Origin: Pardosa pseudoannulata
Lineage: Eukaryota > Arthropoda > Arachnida > Araneae > Lycosidae
Direction of reading: 5' to 3'
NCBI GenBank assembly: GCA_032207245.1
Contig: CM063505.1
Coordinates: 176,901,030-176,965,029 of the forward strand
Length of the DNA: 64,000 nt
This document shows, in pieces, positions 45,383 to 58,100 of this stretch. A model generated the notes under the pieces. The model saw only the letters and a list, made by a program, of their open reading frames with translations, was not told the DNA's origin and did not search any database. The position numbers were made by a program, and so were the translations under genes. How positions within the stretch are numbered: the first letter of the stretch is position 1; the number at the start of each line of letters is the position of its first letter.

Positions 45383-45673
45383 GGGCCGGTCTCCCCAAAG
45401 TCATTTAACGGTTAACCGCGATTAACCCATGGCGCCATCCAATAGAGCAATTTCGCTCAACGTCACGGACTACTATAATGCCCTTCCCATTCATTTTCAT
45501 TTTTACAACAGCCAATAGGCAAACAATAAACTGTCCTTCGGTTTGAAACTAAAGCCAGAATTCTCATAAGTTGAGATGTGTCCTGCTGCGTGAAATTGCC
45601 TTATGGTGCGACGCAATTCTCCGTTTAAACAGATTAATCGCGGTTAGCGTAAAACGACTGGTGAGACCGGCCC
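45383..45673. mobile_element. Harbinger-type MITE (family H) carrying a nested MITE
   Basis: The ends GGGCCGGTCTCCCCAAAGTC and the inverted GGGCCGGTCTCACC match, with TTA on both sides (45380-45382, 45674-45676). The middle (about 45440-45605) is not family H. It is the reverse complement of the unit at 8338-8487 (AATGCCCTTCCCATTCATTT, GCTGCGTGAAATTGCC), so a family Y element inserted into a family H element. Confidence 0.75.
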
Positions 45674-46052
45674 TTAATCACTAGATAATTAAAAGTCAAA
45701 TTAAATCTTACAACAGTTAAAATCCATTTAAAACTGTTGATGCCACACATTTTGGACCATTTTAATTTATTGCTGCGAGGTTGAGAACTGATTTCAAAGA
45801 TTTAGAAGTGGGGCAAGAAACTAGTTGTTTTGAAATTGGCCCACAAGTATATCTCCTTTTCAACAAGATTTAGAAATAACAAAAATTAACAAAAGTGCAA
45901 ACCACTTTATAAAAACCATTTTTACATTATAAAAAATTGAACAAAAGCCTGGTTTTATTGTTATAACAAATAAGAGATTAACTACGCGTTTAATTATAGC
46001 GAATTAGAGGCAATGGCAAAGTCAATGTGTCTCATGGAGATTAACTCTCTAG

Positions 46053-46188
46053 GGGCCAGTCTCTCCAAAGTCGTTTAACGCTATCCACGGTTAATCTTTG
46101 TTTAAACGGAGAACTGCGCCCTACCACTGGTTGGCTCTATGGGTTAATCCCGGTTAGCCATTAAACGACTTTGGTGAGACTTTGGCCC
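46053..46188. mobile_element. Harbinger-type MITE (family H)
   Basis: GGGCCAGTCTCTCCAAAGTC on the left against the inverted GGGCCAAAGTCTCACCAAAG on the right, enclosing the same CACGGTTAATC...CCCGGTTAGCC core as other family H copies. It lies in the segmental duplication; its counterpart is at 63008-63133. Confidence 0.7.
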
Positions 46189-46690
46189 TTAGTTTATCTC
46201 TGACTCAAATTTTGAAATTTTTCTTCCTCGATAATATATGATGATTTTCTGTACATTAATAGAATCGTGTGTAAAAGACGATAAATTAGAACTATCAACA
46301 TAATTATTAAGAGTATAGCACATTAACAAATTACTTTGAAATTTTTTTTCTGACTTCAATTTTTTGAATAGTTACGAACTTTGATATATTTAAAAGTCTG
46401 GGTTACAACCTAGCCCTAAACCTTTCTTTCAGCATACCTCTACTATATTTACCATGTAGGAATTTGAAACTTCCTTCGACTTAATTATTATTTTTTTAAG
46501 TAGATCAGAAAAAACAATTAGAATTTTTTTACTGACGTCCATTTTTTTAAAACGTGGGAATGTAAAAATTATTTACTCTACCATATTGCAACTTAAAACT
46601 GTCTTGTTCATTTTTTCAATTATAAGAGTAGTACAGAGGAAAAGAGGACACTGAATTTTTTCTATGACTCCGATTTTTCGAAATATACTC

Positions 46691-46805
46691 TACTCCTCTC
46701 CCTCCCCCAACCTAAGCCCATTCCGTCATCCTTCACCTACCCTTTTTCCCAATCCCTCCCCTGATCCTATCCCCAACCATACCCCTTTCCGTAGCCCTTC
46801 CATTC
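46691..46805. repeat. C-rich, G-quadruplex-prone block
   Basis: Runs such as CCTCCCCCAACC, CCCAATCCCTCCCC and CCCCAACCATACCCC put many G-tracts on the minus strand. The block is duplicated at 63795-63905. Confidence 0.7.
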
Positions 46806-46905
46806 CAAATTTTGCTAATTTAAATACAAGTAAAGTCGTGGCCATTTCATAAGAGTAAAGTTTCAATAAGAAAAGACTTCTTAGAAAATAAAGTTCATTC
46901 TAAGT

Positions 46906-48246
46906 CATAAAAAGTTTTAGGATTTTAGCTAGAATTAGAGAGCACATAGATACACAAATTTAGTAATTGCATACCTTTCTATACCTGTTTGTTGCGACAG
47001 CTTAGTGTGAACGCTCTTCTAGTTCGCTGAATATGATAAAATCATTTCGTTGGTACAGGACCGCCTAAGGCATATAATTATACTGTGTATTGAAAAAGAT
47101 AACACAAACAGTTTGAACTACGACGAAATCAACGACACTAAACCTTGGAAAATAATTGTATAAATACCTTTTCTAAGTAATTTAAGGATTTTTAACCCAC
47201 TGCAGTGCCATTTTCCGAAAACTTGACGTATTTCACTAAAGACAACTCCCAGAAATGAAGAATATTTGATCAAGTATGAGCTTTTTTATTAAATAATGTT
47301 CAGATGCACTTGAAAGAATGATATAATTTTTTATATTAACATTGCTAGCTTTTACCCGCCGGCTTCGCACTACCTATGACAGCCTTATGTCCTAAAGCTG
47401 AAGTTACAGAACATTTCTGAACGTTCCGCAGAAAATCACCAATTATTTCTGAGACTTAGAGATCATTTTTTAAATCAATGTGACATGATCTCTAGTAATT
47501 GTCCGTGAAACTCTTACTAAATTTCTCGGAAGGGTTTGTAATCCTACGTTGTAAATCGTTGTTCTACACGAAAATGGGAAGGCCTGTAGTAAAAAATTGA
47601 ACCATTTATCATTTAATAAACAGAGATTATTGCTTAGTAGTCGTCTGTTTAGAAACAAAATGGATGATTCAAGTCCTAAAATCCGACTCTGCACATTTGG
47701 CCTTTCTCGTCTAATCGAAGACACTTTCCTTGATAATCTGTTCACTCTCCGTATAGATATCTACGATGCAACACATCATTCGCTCTACGACTGAAGGTAA
47801 ATGAGCTCTTTTTTATTTAAATTACAAAGCTTTTATCTAAATTGCTCTTGTTCGATCGCAAATTTGTACTTTAAAATAATAGTTGTTTCCTATTTCAGTT
47901 CATTTTGATTAGAATTATGTTTGTAAAATTGCATTTTTTCGACTGTTGTCTGGAGAAAAAGAAATTTCCTTTAAGGGGTGTCATCCTTTGTTATGGTTAA
48001 ATTGTGTCTGCTTTGATAGATCAAAAATTTTCAAAATATATTACTGGTCCCAGCAAAGCCTTATGGGAAGTAATATTAATTTTCTCTCAGTTATACGACT
48101 TTTAGTTATACATCCCACTGACATGTACAATGCCTTTTGAGGTTAAGAAAAACAGTTTCGGCTCAGTTCATCGCTGACGAACTATAAATGTCTATCAAGA
48201 TTTTACAGGTTCTGTCAGTTATCGATGATCGTTTCTCGTTTCTATC
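46906..48246. other. Intergenic
   Basis: A phrase TAGCTTTTACCCGCCGGCTT at 47347 resembles a repeat edge I have seen in arthropod genomes but cannot name. Overlapping open frames at 47470-47794 on both strands match nothing. Confidence 0.4.
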
Positions 48247-49600
48247 GATTTGAGAATAAATGGACTAATAAAGAGATATATTAGTGTCATTAAGAAGTGA
48301 GAAGGGGAGGAGCACAATTACATCTTTTGCTGTTTTGTTTTTATGTGTACATTGATACAAATACTTAAATATGTGGGAAGTTCTTTAAATTCTTAGTGAT
48401 AATGTATTATATTTTTTCAAGCAGTAAATTAATTTTAAAAATTCTGTACCAGTTTAACATATAATATTGATATGACACATAGCCTACTGTGGTATTTATG
48501 AGATTCAAAGAACTGTTAAATGGTTAATATACGTATAAGACTTTTCTTCTGTTCCTTGAGAGTCGTACAAGTGAAATTCCACTGTATTTAATAAAGTTAA
48601 TGAGAATAAATGAGCTAATAAATATATATATTGGTGTTCTTGTTAAGTGAAAATGGAAGGAAGAAAATTTCATCTTTTGCTTTTATGTTTCTATTTTTAT
48701 TAACCCTCCAAGTGGAACACATCGAGAAAAAAGTCTCCAAAAATACGCTAAAGGTTTACTGTGCCAGTGGCCAAAGCGTTCTATGATTATTTCCTTCACT
48801 CTTTGTCTACTAGATTGGAATACGGGAAACCCTACCTCATTATTGTCCCTTTACTTCCGTTTATAAATAGATATTATAGATTGTTAATTTTTAAAACACA
48901 TAAAGCTCGTCTAGTCTCGAAGATCTTTCCATAAGAAATAATTGATTCTAAAAGTACAAATAAAAATATTCTTTGAGAGACTTATTTATATTTTTTACGA
49001 AAGTCATCCAAGATATTTAAGTGGTGCAATTAGAGATAAATCTGTTATCGCAAATGAACTACTTCAAATTAGATATTTATAAAGCCATGAAAAGCTATCA
49101 GCGTCTTTGTGCCTCAAGTGGTAGGGGTGCATCCCTTAATAAATGTCAGTCAAAAAGGGGTGCAGTTCCTAAACAATCGATCTGACCCCCCTACCGCAAA
49201 ACTCCTTGGGGGAAAGCACTCGCAGAAATGTACATTACATCTATTTTCAGAGTGTTTTGGGAGGTCGAAAGTTGTACGTGACAACCGCTTTGAAGACATC
49301 ATCGGTTTGGCGGAATTGTACGTGCGAACCTCTTAGAAGGTTAATGATATAAATACTTAAATATGTGAAAAATTCTTTACATTTTTAATGATAGTGTATT
49401 ATATTTTTCAAAGTATCAAAATAGTTTTTAAAAGTTATGTACCAGTTTTTAATATAATATTATTAATGTGGCACATAGCCTACTGTGACTTTAACAAGAT
49501 TCAAGAAACTCTTGAATATGTGAGTACTCGCTTATACAACTTTTTTCTTCTGTCCCTTGAAAGTAGCATATGTGAGAGATAACTGTATTTAGTAAAATTA
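48247..49600. repeat. Tandem repeat of about 355 bp, second unit split by a transposon
   Basis: Unit 1 (48247-48600) has parts A (GAGAATAAATG...) and B (TACTTAAATATGTG...ACTGTATTTA). Part A recurs at 48601-48700 and part B at 49345-49600, separated by a TTAA-flanked element. Removing the element restores the A-B order of unit 1. Confidence 0.75.
48700..49344. mobile_element. TTAA-flanked piggyBac-type MITE in a tandem repeat
   Basis: The left end TTAACCCTCCAAGTGG and the inverted right end TTAACCTTCTAAGAGG match at 14 of 16 positions, with intact TTAA on both sides (48700-48703, 49341-49344). The neighbouring repeat unit at 48247-48600 is an uninterrupted paralogue of the insertion site, confirming the boundaries. 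No transposase is encoded. Confidence 0.8.
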
Positions 49601-51176
49601 CAAAATTCTTAATAGATTACGATAAAAACATAGAACAATTAATGTAGAAAAAGTTAAAATTTATATGCTATAACACGATTTATAAGATTTAAAAATTTTA
49701 CAGCGGAAAGTAATTGCAACGTGGAAGTCGAAATATAATGCAGGTGCAAAGAAATCAAATTTTATTTTTTTTAGCTTTAAATGATATTTTCTCTAAAAAT
49801 ATAATCTTAGTAATACTTTAAGGTCTTTCTTTTCTCCCAAAAATGTATTTTTACTTTAAAAAGCTTTGCATTTTAATAATTGATTGTACTGATGGTGTGC
49901 ATTTAAAATCAATGATTTAAAAAAAACTCCTTGAGTGTAAATAAATATTTGACAAAATTATTTTTTAAACAAGTAAATTTTGTGCACATAGTAACACACA
50001 GTAATATGCAAGTCTGCCCATGAACAATGTAAAAAAAATTATAAAAATCTCTATATGCTTATTAAAATAAAGTGTTTCGAATGCATGTTCTATGGTTGTT
50101 TTTATCCTTTTTCTGACTATTTTACCAATTTAAATTCGTCAACTGAATTCGGCAATACAATGTTTATTATGTTTTATTATATATGTATGTGTAATATGTT
50201 AATACCTTCCTAGACATTTTTTTATATCCAAACCCGAAACTTAATAGATTTTGTTTAAAAAATTTTAATTCAAATATTAATAAACGAGAACCATTTTTTA
50301 TAAAGTCTGATGATCGATAAATAAGTTGATTCTGAGCAAGAACCTTTAATTTTTTTTTGGGGGGGGAGGGGTTAAGATAATATCTTGTTACTACGTGTTC
50401 ATATTTTCTCTACGGAGTATTCTTTTCTTGTGGTGTCTACATTCTCCACTTGGGAGAACAGTATTACTAATTCCCCTTTTCTCCTGTATGCGATCTTTGG
50501 GAAGTTCCACGAATTTAACAAAGCATTTGAACTACTTGTGTATCTATTGGAGTCCTAAACATCTAAGGAGTTAATAGTATTAAATGGCTAAGGAGTTTCT
50601 ATATTTTCAAAAGCCAAATTTTAACGAAATGCCAAGGAAAAGATTAGATTACCTTATACCGGCACCCATCGATACCATTTTCAATACACGATTGCGACAT
50701 GCCTCGAAGAACTTGTTTAATTCGATTTTGCGCAAGAGTTTCCAAGACAAGAAGGGAAAAAACCGGTTAATGATGCCGCATGTTTATTTCTATTTTTGAG
50801 TTGGCTTAAGTAAATGATTATTCTGTCTCTGTTGCCATCATGATACTCCTATAGTTGGTACTAGAAGAAGAGTTGGCAGAAATTTCTGCCAAATAAAACT
50901 TAAATTTGGTAATTATTAAGGGTGTAGCTATAAAGCGAAGAATGGGATGCCATTACTGAAGTGATTGGTTGTGTTAAAGTGAACTGGCAAGTAGTAGGTT
51001 GCTTAAGGTATGCATATAACTGAGGAAGACACTACAAATGTTTTACATGTTTAGAGATACAGATTTAACGAAGTCATTTGTAAAGTAATCAATCGTTTGA
51101 AGTAGTTTTATAGTTAAGATATTGGTGAGAGTACTGAATAAATAATGTTGTTCATCTTGTCAAATATGCTCCATTA
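49601..51176. other. Intergenic upstream of SDR gene 2
   Basis: AT-rich; a poly(G) run at 50360-50367 and a 71-codon open frame at 50584-50799 of no known family. Nothing else recognised. Confidence 0.4.
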
Positions 51177-51699
51177 TTAACCCTTTGACTTAAAACAACG
51201 TAAGGGAGACATGATCGTACAGCTGTGCCTAAAATGAGAAACCTCGTATCACACACGTGATGATTCTGTCTGGCCGAAAGTGAAAAGCTCGTGTCAGAGA
51301 AGTGATGATTTTTTCTGGTCAAAAGTGAAAAGCTCGTATCAGTAATAAAACAATACCCCTTAAAAAATTGTGACTAATATTATACGTTATTCACTTATAG
51401 ATTATTCAAGCAATAAATTCTACATAGGAAATATTTAAACGACTGAAAAATTTTTACTTTTATTATATAACCAAAAACATAAAAAAAATATTATGTGAAA
51501 TAAAAACATTAATAAATATTTTTAATAAAAATGAAATGAAATATAATTTATTAAATAGTATATGCAGTAATGTTAATGACCTCTGGTTTGCTCCCAATTT
51601 AGTCCGTGATGAAATTGCTTCTGGTCACGACGCATGAGAAAAACCTTCATTGAAAGTGGCGCACACAATCATCGCTCGATTCATAAGGCAAGAAGTTAA
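51177..51699. mobile_element. TTAA-type MITE immediately upstream of SDR gene 2
   Basis: The left end TTAACCCTTTGACTTA and the inverted right end TTAACTTCTTGCCTTA, with TTAA on both sides. Inside, a direct repeat of about 50 bp (GTGAAAAGCTCGTGTCA / GTGAAAAGCTCGTATCA, with GTGATGATT between) occurs about two and a half times at 51240-51345. The element ends 227 bases before the gene 2 ATG and probably overlaps its promoter or 5-prime UTR. Confidence 0.65.
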
Positions 51700-51926
51700 A
51701 TTACATACATTGACTCAGATAGCGCCCCACCCTAAACAATTGACAAATTAAATTTTTACTTGGCAAAAATTTCTGGCAACGGGTTTTCCAGTCCCATATA
51801 ACTTACATCAGAATCACATATTTCATATTTTTACTGGTATTTATTATTTTAATCTTTTTAAAGAAATTAAAAATTGCTATAATATTGATATTTTATTTGT
51901 GTTTTCTTTATTAAAAAAAAAGCAAA

Positions 51927-52114
51927 ATGGAACGCTGGAACGGAAGAGTGGCTCTCGTAACCGGAGCATCTGTGGGAATCGGTGCTGCCATTTGCAGAGA
52001 GTTGGTAAAATATGGAATGACAGTTGTAGGATGTGCCAGAAGCGTGGACAAAATCAAGGAGCTGGCAGAGGAAGATGGCGTTCTCCTTTGTCCCGGCCGA
52101 ATACACGCTGTAAA
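51927..52114 (+). CDS. DHRS11-like: SDR gene 2, exon 1
   Basis: Residues 1-62 plus two bases; contains the intact glycine-rich cofactor loop and the VVGCARSVDKIKEL strand and helix. Donor AA/GTGAGT. Confidence 0.93.
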
Positions 52115-55100
52115 GTGAGTCACACGAAAAGACCAGTGACTTTTGAGTTATATGGTATTTAAACCGTCTATTTTCCTATATTCAAAGGGCATAGCAAGAA
52201 AGATTCTACTACCATTTAGACATGTTGTGGTATATACAACAGTAGTAAAAATATTTTCCTTGAACCTTATACCAGATTCTCGAAACATACTTTTCCATAC
52301 TATCATACACTCTTTTACTGGTATCGAACGATAGCTTAATAGTCAAGAATAGAATTAGGTGACCGTTCGATATCAGTCATACTTTTATTAATCTTCTGTT
52401 GACCCTCTACGGTACCGATGTTCATGAGTTCAAATTGCGGTGTTTTTTTCGCTATAAATGCATATGTCTGTAAAAGGCATACCTATTTATGAAGAAGTTA
52501 GTTTCCCAACTTGGATTTGTTTATAAAATATCTGAAATCTAGCAGTTCCATAGAGAATATAATACTTTATGAAACAAAGATTTGTGCTTAATATCATTTT
52601 CCGTTAACATTAGGATGTTAGAAAATATAAATATGTACATAAAAGAACAAAGCAAAATAAATACTACTAATATTCTACAGAAATTATCAGAGGAGCAATT
52701 TAAATATTGCTCCATTTTTCTCTAAGTTTGTCTCTTATAGAAAGAGTGGAACATCCTTGGTACTATTCTGACCATTAGCGTTTCGGATTGTTTGTAACTT
52801 CACAAAAAACTTTTTTGAAGTTTCTTAATACTTTGAATAGATCTTGAGTAAGATTTACACTCTTAGAACCGATAGATAACACTAAAGGTTATCCCAATAC
52901 CTTCTTTTAACTATTTATAAATTTTATAAACTGATTTCTTAAAGGGAATTATAAAATAAAGTATTTAAGGTCGTTTAGAGTAAATTAAATGACATCTAGA
53001 TAATTTTCTATTTTATTTGACAATGACTTTCTTTCAATAGGTGTGATTTGACAGTAGAGTCAGATATTCTTGAAATGTTTAAAGAAATACGCCAGAAATT
53101 CGGTCGAATTGATGTTTGCATCAACAACGCCGGTTTCAGCACCGACAGTCCTTTACTGAGTGGGGCGACTAGTGACTGGAGACGAATGCTTGAGGTCATT
53201 ATTTTATACTTCTCTTTGTGAAAATGAACTGTTGATAAATCACGTAAATAAGGATTATTTAAATTCTTACTTTAACCAAAATATAATACAAATAGAATTT
53301 TTACTTAAGGACAGTAAACTATAAACATTTTAAACTCACGAAACAGATTCTGTATGTTTTTTCTCTTTAACCCTTATGTTCATTTTGTATAGCATACTAT
53401 ACATACAACTTTATAAAAATATACGATCACTATAAAATAATTTTTAACTTAGTTTTATTAAACATATGACATTTCTAGACGTTTATTTATACTTCAAAAA
53501 TAAAAATAGTAGTTTATCTGTCATAATTTTTAAACCAGTTGTGAAAAATAACCTTCAAGATGCGCCGCTCAGGTTTATTTAAGGTAATATTTATTTTATT
53601 TTTATGTTTGTACCCCTAAATATGTATTTTTATTATAAAATACACATGCCTAAATTTTTGTTCTTACATATTTTTATATATGCTGTTGTCGCTATGAGAA
53701 TTAGCATTTTTTTGTCGTGTTTTTTACTAACGTATATTATATATAATATACAATGCCACAGTTGCAATAATTTACCTTCCGTTGGTGGTGTATAGAATAA
53801 TATACATTGTGTGTAATATACATTTTGTGTTGTGATTTTTAAATATTTTTTTACACATTTGAATTAATGTATTCTATATAACATTTGTGGAAATATTTTA
53901 CAAATAGGTTTGGTTCAGATACAAAGGGTTAACTGTTTTTCTCTTCAGTAGTAGGATTTGGTTAAAAAATAAAACAAACTTCTTAGGATAACTTGGAATT
54001 TTCTGCTAAAAGTTTGTTCTGTGGTGTTTAAACGGTAAAACATTTTAGACTTTAATTATATGAAAATAAAAAAAAAATATTGGCCAAAAATGTAATTTTT
54101 TAAGTAAAAAATACATATTTTTATATAAATATTGCAAATACAGAGTGTGCTCATATATTTTTGTGTGAATACAAGCCGTACCTCTAAAAAATCTATTGCT
54201 TTATTTTATTGAAGAATTGAGAAAGGAAGTCGGAATTGAATTTATTCCCTTTAAATGCATCCCACCCAAATACCCTGATGTACCATGTTGTTGGTTGATT
54301 AGTCCAAGTCTCCTATGGATTACTCTGTATTCATTGTAAAATGTAAAAGATAAAAAAAGGTATCTGATAAAATGTAATAAATGTACAACTAAGCAAACCG
54401 GTATCTGAACGACCATGCGATGATGTCCGGTATGACAAATATGACCATTGGCTGCAAATAACCGGATATCAGAGGTGAAAGTACTGCAAAGTTGGTCCAG
54501 GCAAGTACGATGTGCACAAAATGTAAGGTTAATTTTTGTTATGTGAAGAATCACTGTTTTTTGGAGTACCACCTCAAGCAATACGGTCTCTGAATTATTA
54601 TATTGCGATTATTTTGTAAAAAACATTGTTCAAGAAAGATTTATTTTATTAAACATTTTTATTTCCACCAAAACAGTTATTTTTATTTAAAATCATGTTA
54701 TTAACAATAATCTTTTGGTATATGTTAAAAACTACCAGTAACATTCCAACTCTCCCGAAACATAGCAATGTATAGCCTAATATGCATACCTAAAAATGCG
54801 GTAATTGTTGTACGTGTAGCAATGTATAGAATAGTATACATCTTGTTTTTCTAAAATTTTCAGATCACGATTTTTTTTATTTATTTTTTTATGTTTTTAA
54901 TAGCCTAAAGAAGCTACCTATATACATTTTTTTTGCTTTTCTTCAAAAAAGCAATCTTGCCACGATAAGGGTTAATTTCCCACATTTCAAGAGATTTTTT
55001 TGATGAATTCAATAACGATCTAACAATATTAACCAATAGCAATTATAGTTTTCTAAATCATGTTATTTTTTACAAAAAAGTTGAATTTCAGGAGCTTTAA

Positions 55101-58100
55101 AGTACTTTTTAATATCATTAGTTGTGTTGTAATGTACTTACAACCTCTACACCAGTGTTCGGTTACAAGGGGGAAACACAGTAAAAATATAATACTTTAT
55201 ACTGAGATTCAGATATTTATTATGTACATTCATTTACAAATAGATCCTTGGTTATCATATATCATAATCATCAATTATTTATGTCTTATATTTACACCAT
55301 AATTACTACAATTCTCTTTATAATGAACTATTACTAATCACCAGGTTATATTATTTTCAGAGGCCTAAGTTAAGTGACTGTAAATATTATTTTATCTTTA
55401 CCTCCATTACATGCACAGGGGAGCAGGCAGGGGCTTTCCTCACGCGGTGTCGGTCAGGGCTCATAGGACAAGTTGGTGATGGTGAGCGGGGTGGTGTCGG
55501 TTCTTCAGTGGGTCCAAATGATCAGGCAGGGACTTTCCTTATGTGGTGTCGGTCCGGGCGCACGGGACGAGTTGGTGATGACGAGCGGGGCTTAGGACTC
55601 TTGTCCCACTTCTCTCGAATCCTGACTTCAACTCTTCTCCTTAATTTCGTTTCCCAACTCCTCACCTCGGTTTTAACGCCCCTTTTTCTTCTTTGACAAT
55701 CGCTTGCTTGGTGAAATTTTCCCACATCTGCACCCCCTTCGGGAGTGCAGGTCGGCTCATTAAAGTAGCCCCTTTCGTGAAAGCTGACTTTATTTTTAGC
55801 CCATGTCCCCATAACTCAAGATTACATCTCCGTGCGATCTTGACCGTAACGCTTGTGCCATTCCGTGATCTATAACTTCTCTGCAGGGGTACCTAAACTA
55901 GACGTGCACAATTGGAGACCTGAATTCCTCTAGGAAATTTCTTCCACAGCTGTGCATGTTCGTTCTGACCATCGTGGGAAAGTACTTTGGTACAAGTTGC
56001 TTAGGACTTTTCAACTGCTACGTTTTTAGTTTCGTTTTTATTTTAATGACAAACCATAATTTTTTGCATTTCATAATTTTTTTTCATAACCTCTCGATGT
56101 TTCCAGAACCTGTCGAACTGTAAAGATAATTGATAATATTTTGAAACTTGTTTGACCTTGTTTAATGTAATGTTTGGCTGTGTTTTGTACCAATTCTGTT
56201 TGTTTTAAAATTATATAATTTCAGGTGAATGTGCTTGCTCTTTGTATTTGTAATCGAGAATCGGTGAAGCTTATGCAAGAAAAAGGAATTGATGATGGAC
56301 AAATTATAAATATTAGCAGGTAACTTCACAATAAATACCCAATATGAATTGTTTTTTAAACTTTAATGACATACTCCAGATAAATATTTAAAATGGTTAT
56401 CCTTTTTCCATATTATTTAGATGCATCTAAATAACAATTTGGAAATAATATGAAATCCTCCTAACTTTCCTCTCAATGGAGGACTTGTTGGGATATATTT
56501 CTGCAATATAAATTTGAAATTTGCACTAGAAGAGATTAGAAAAGAATTAATAATTTACATTAACTGTGTGTATGGGCGAAACGGGATAAAACTTGTTGTG
56601 TTATACAGGATTCTTTCTTTACACCATCAATAATTTACCATCTGAGTACCGTGTTTTCGCAGAGGATAATTGCAAATTAGCTTTAGCTGGTTGAAAGTCC
56701 ACAAATTAAATGGAAGTTAACTATCAGTCAGCTGCTGTATAATTATACGGTTGTTATGGTAGATTAGTATTAGTAAACTAGGAGTTGTTGCTATTTTCTG
56801 TTAAATTTCAAAACGATAACAATTCTAGCGAACATCTGGAAGCAGGGTATTATCAGATACATACAATGACAGACAGAAAGATGTCAGACTTCATTGTGGT
56901 CAATCGTAGTCTTTAATAAGTTATTTTAAACAAAACCGTCACATGATAAAAGTTCTCCGTTTATTCCGTAATTGTAACTGGTGTCAAATGGTTTAGTCTG
57001 GAGAACAAAGGTGGAACACCAAATAAGAGGTGTCTCGTTCTTTTTACCCACGTGATTCGTTTTAATCTGACGATTCTCAGTGCCCGTTGATATAGACAGG
57101 GAAAAGAGACAAACTTTCATCCCGCTATTATCAGCGAAAAGTACTGTTGAGTAGGGGAAAACACTGCTTATATAGGGAGGCATTACGATGAACAAATGGT
57201 TGGAGCCCCACAGTTTCGACAGAAGCTATGTTACCAGAGATCGTTACTGTGACGAAGTTATCCTACTTTACCCGCGTGTTTTTCGGGGTTCTATTTGTTA
57301 CCGACTTTGTTTATATGGATGCAAGGCCACATAGGACTCTTGCCATTGAGGAGCGTCTGTAAAGTTGTTAAACCATAAAACAGACTGTCAGTATGCTCAA
57401 ATGATTAAAATAAATTTGAAAAATTTTCGGATATTTTAGGGAGACGCATGACAATTGAAGACACTACACAGATGGACCACTGATCCAGGCCCATATGGCC
57501 ATGAGGCCCTCCAGGCTTGTCCCGGTGGTGATGGTTATATAGCAAGTATTGGGCCACCCAACAGCCAGCCTCCTTAAATATGCCGAACGCAGCAGAATAG
57601 CGATCGTGAGAGGAATTTGGAAAACTACTGGATGCTCTACCTCATCTCTTAATGATGCCGAAATTAGTGAGGGTGACACGAACCAGACAACCAAACACTA
57701 GACAGCTGAATTATATGCTCCTTAAGGAATGGGAACTTTTATCCTAAGACATGTTAGATAATCGAATGTTTGATTTATTTATGGGCAGATGTATCATGTT
57801 TAGTATGGACAGACGGTGTTGCGCCACCATAGTAGAGTAAAGCAGCTGACGTGGAAATATACAATAGGAATTTGTTCAAGTAGCAAAGCCAAAAAAGAGA
57901 CTTCTAGGCAGGAAATTGGGCTGGTAACATCCTCCATGCTTGACACTCCAAAATGTAAGCAAATGATATCTAAATGGCATAGCCATGGATAGAAGGATTA
58001 CAACAAATAAGTTTTAATATACCAAATCAAATGTGTCTTCCATGCCTTAATCACTCGGTACGTGTCACATATGTATGTGTTTAGTTTTCCTTTAATCTGT

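Larger units (their letters stand above)
41330..46905. repeat. Segmental duplication, copy 1
   Basis: Matches the end of the window (60945-64000) in direct orientation in three blocks: 41330-41850 to 60945-61465, 42655-43835 to 61480-62665, and 45810-46905 to 62670-64000. Copy 1 has two extra segments, 41850-42650 and 43835-45810. Shared content includes a SINE, a GC-richer block with CTCTGGAGAGCACGG, a Harbinger-type MITE and a C-rich block. The duplication continues beyond the window in copy 2, so its right limit is unknown. Confidence 0.9.

Noticed and set aside
50584..50799. 71-codon open frame upstream of gene 2
   Set aside because: No recognised domain and no relation to SDR exon 1, which begins at 51927 with a full homologous start.
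54201..54581. 126-codon minus-strand open frame, the longest in the window
   Set aside because: It lies antisense to a frameshifted piggyBac C-terminal domain on the plus strand and matches no family itself.
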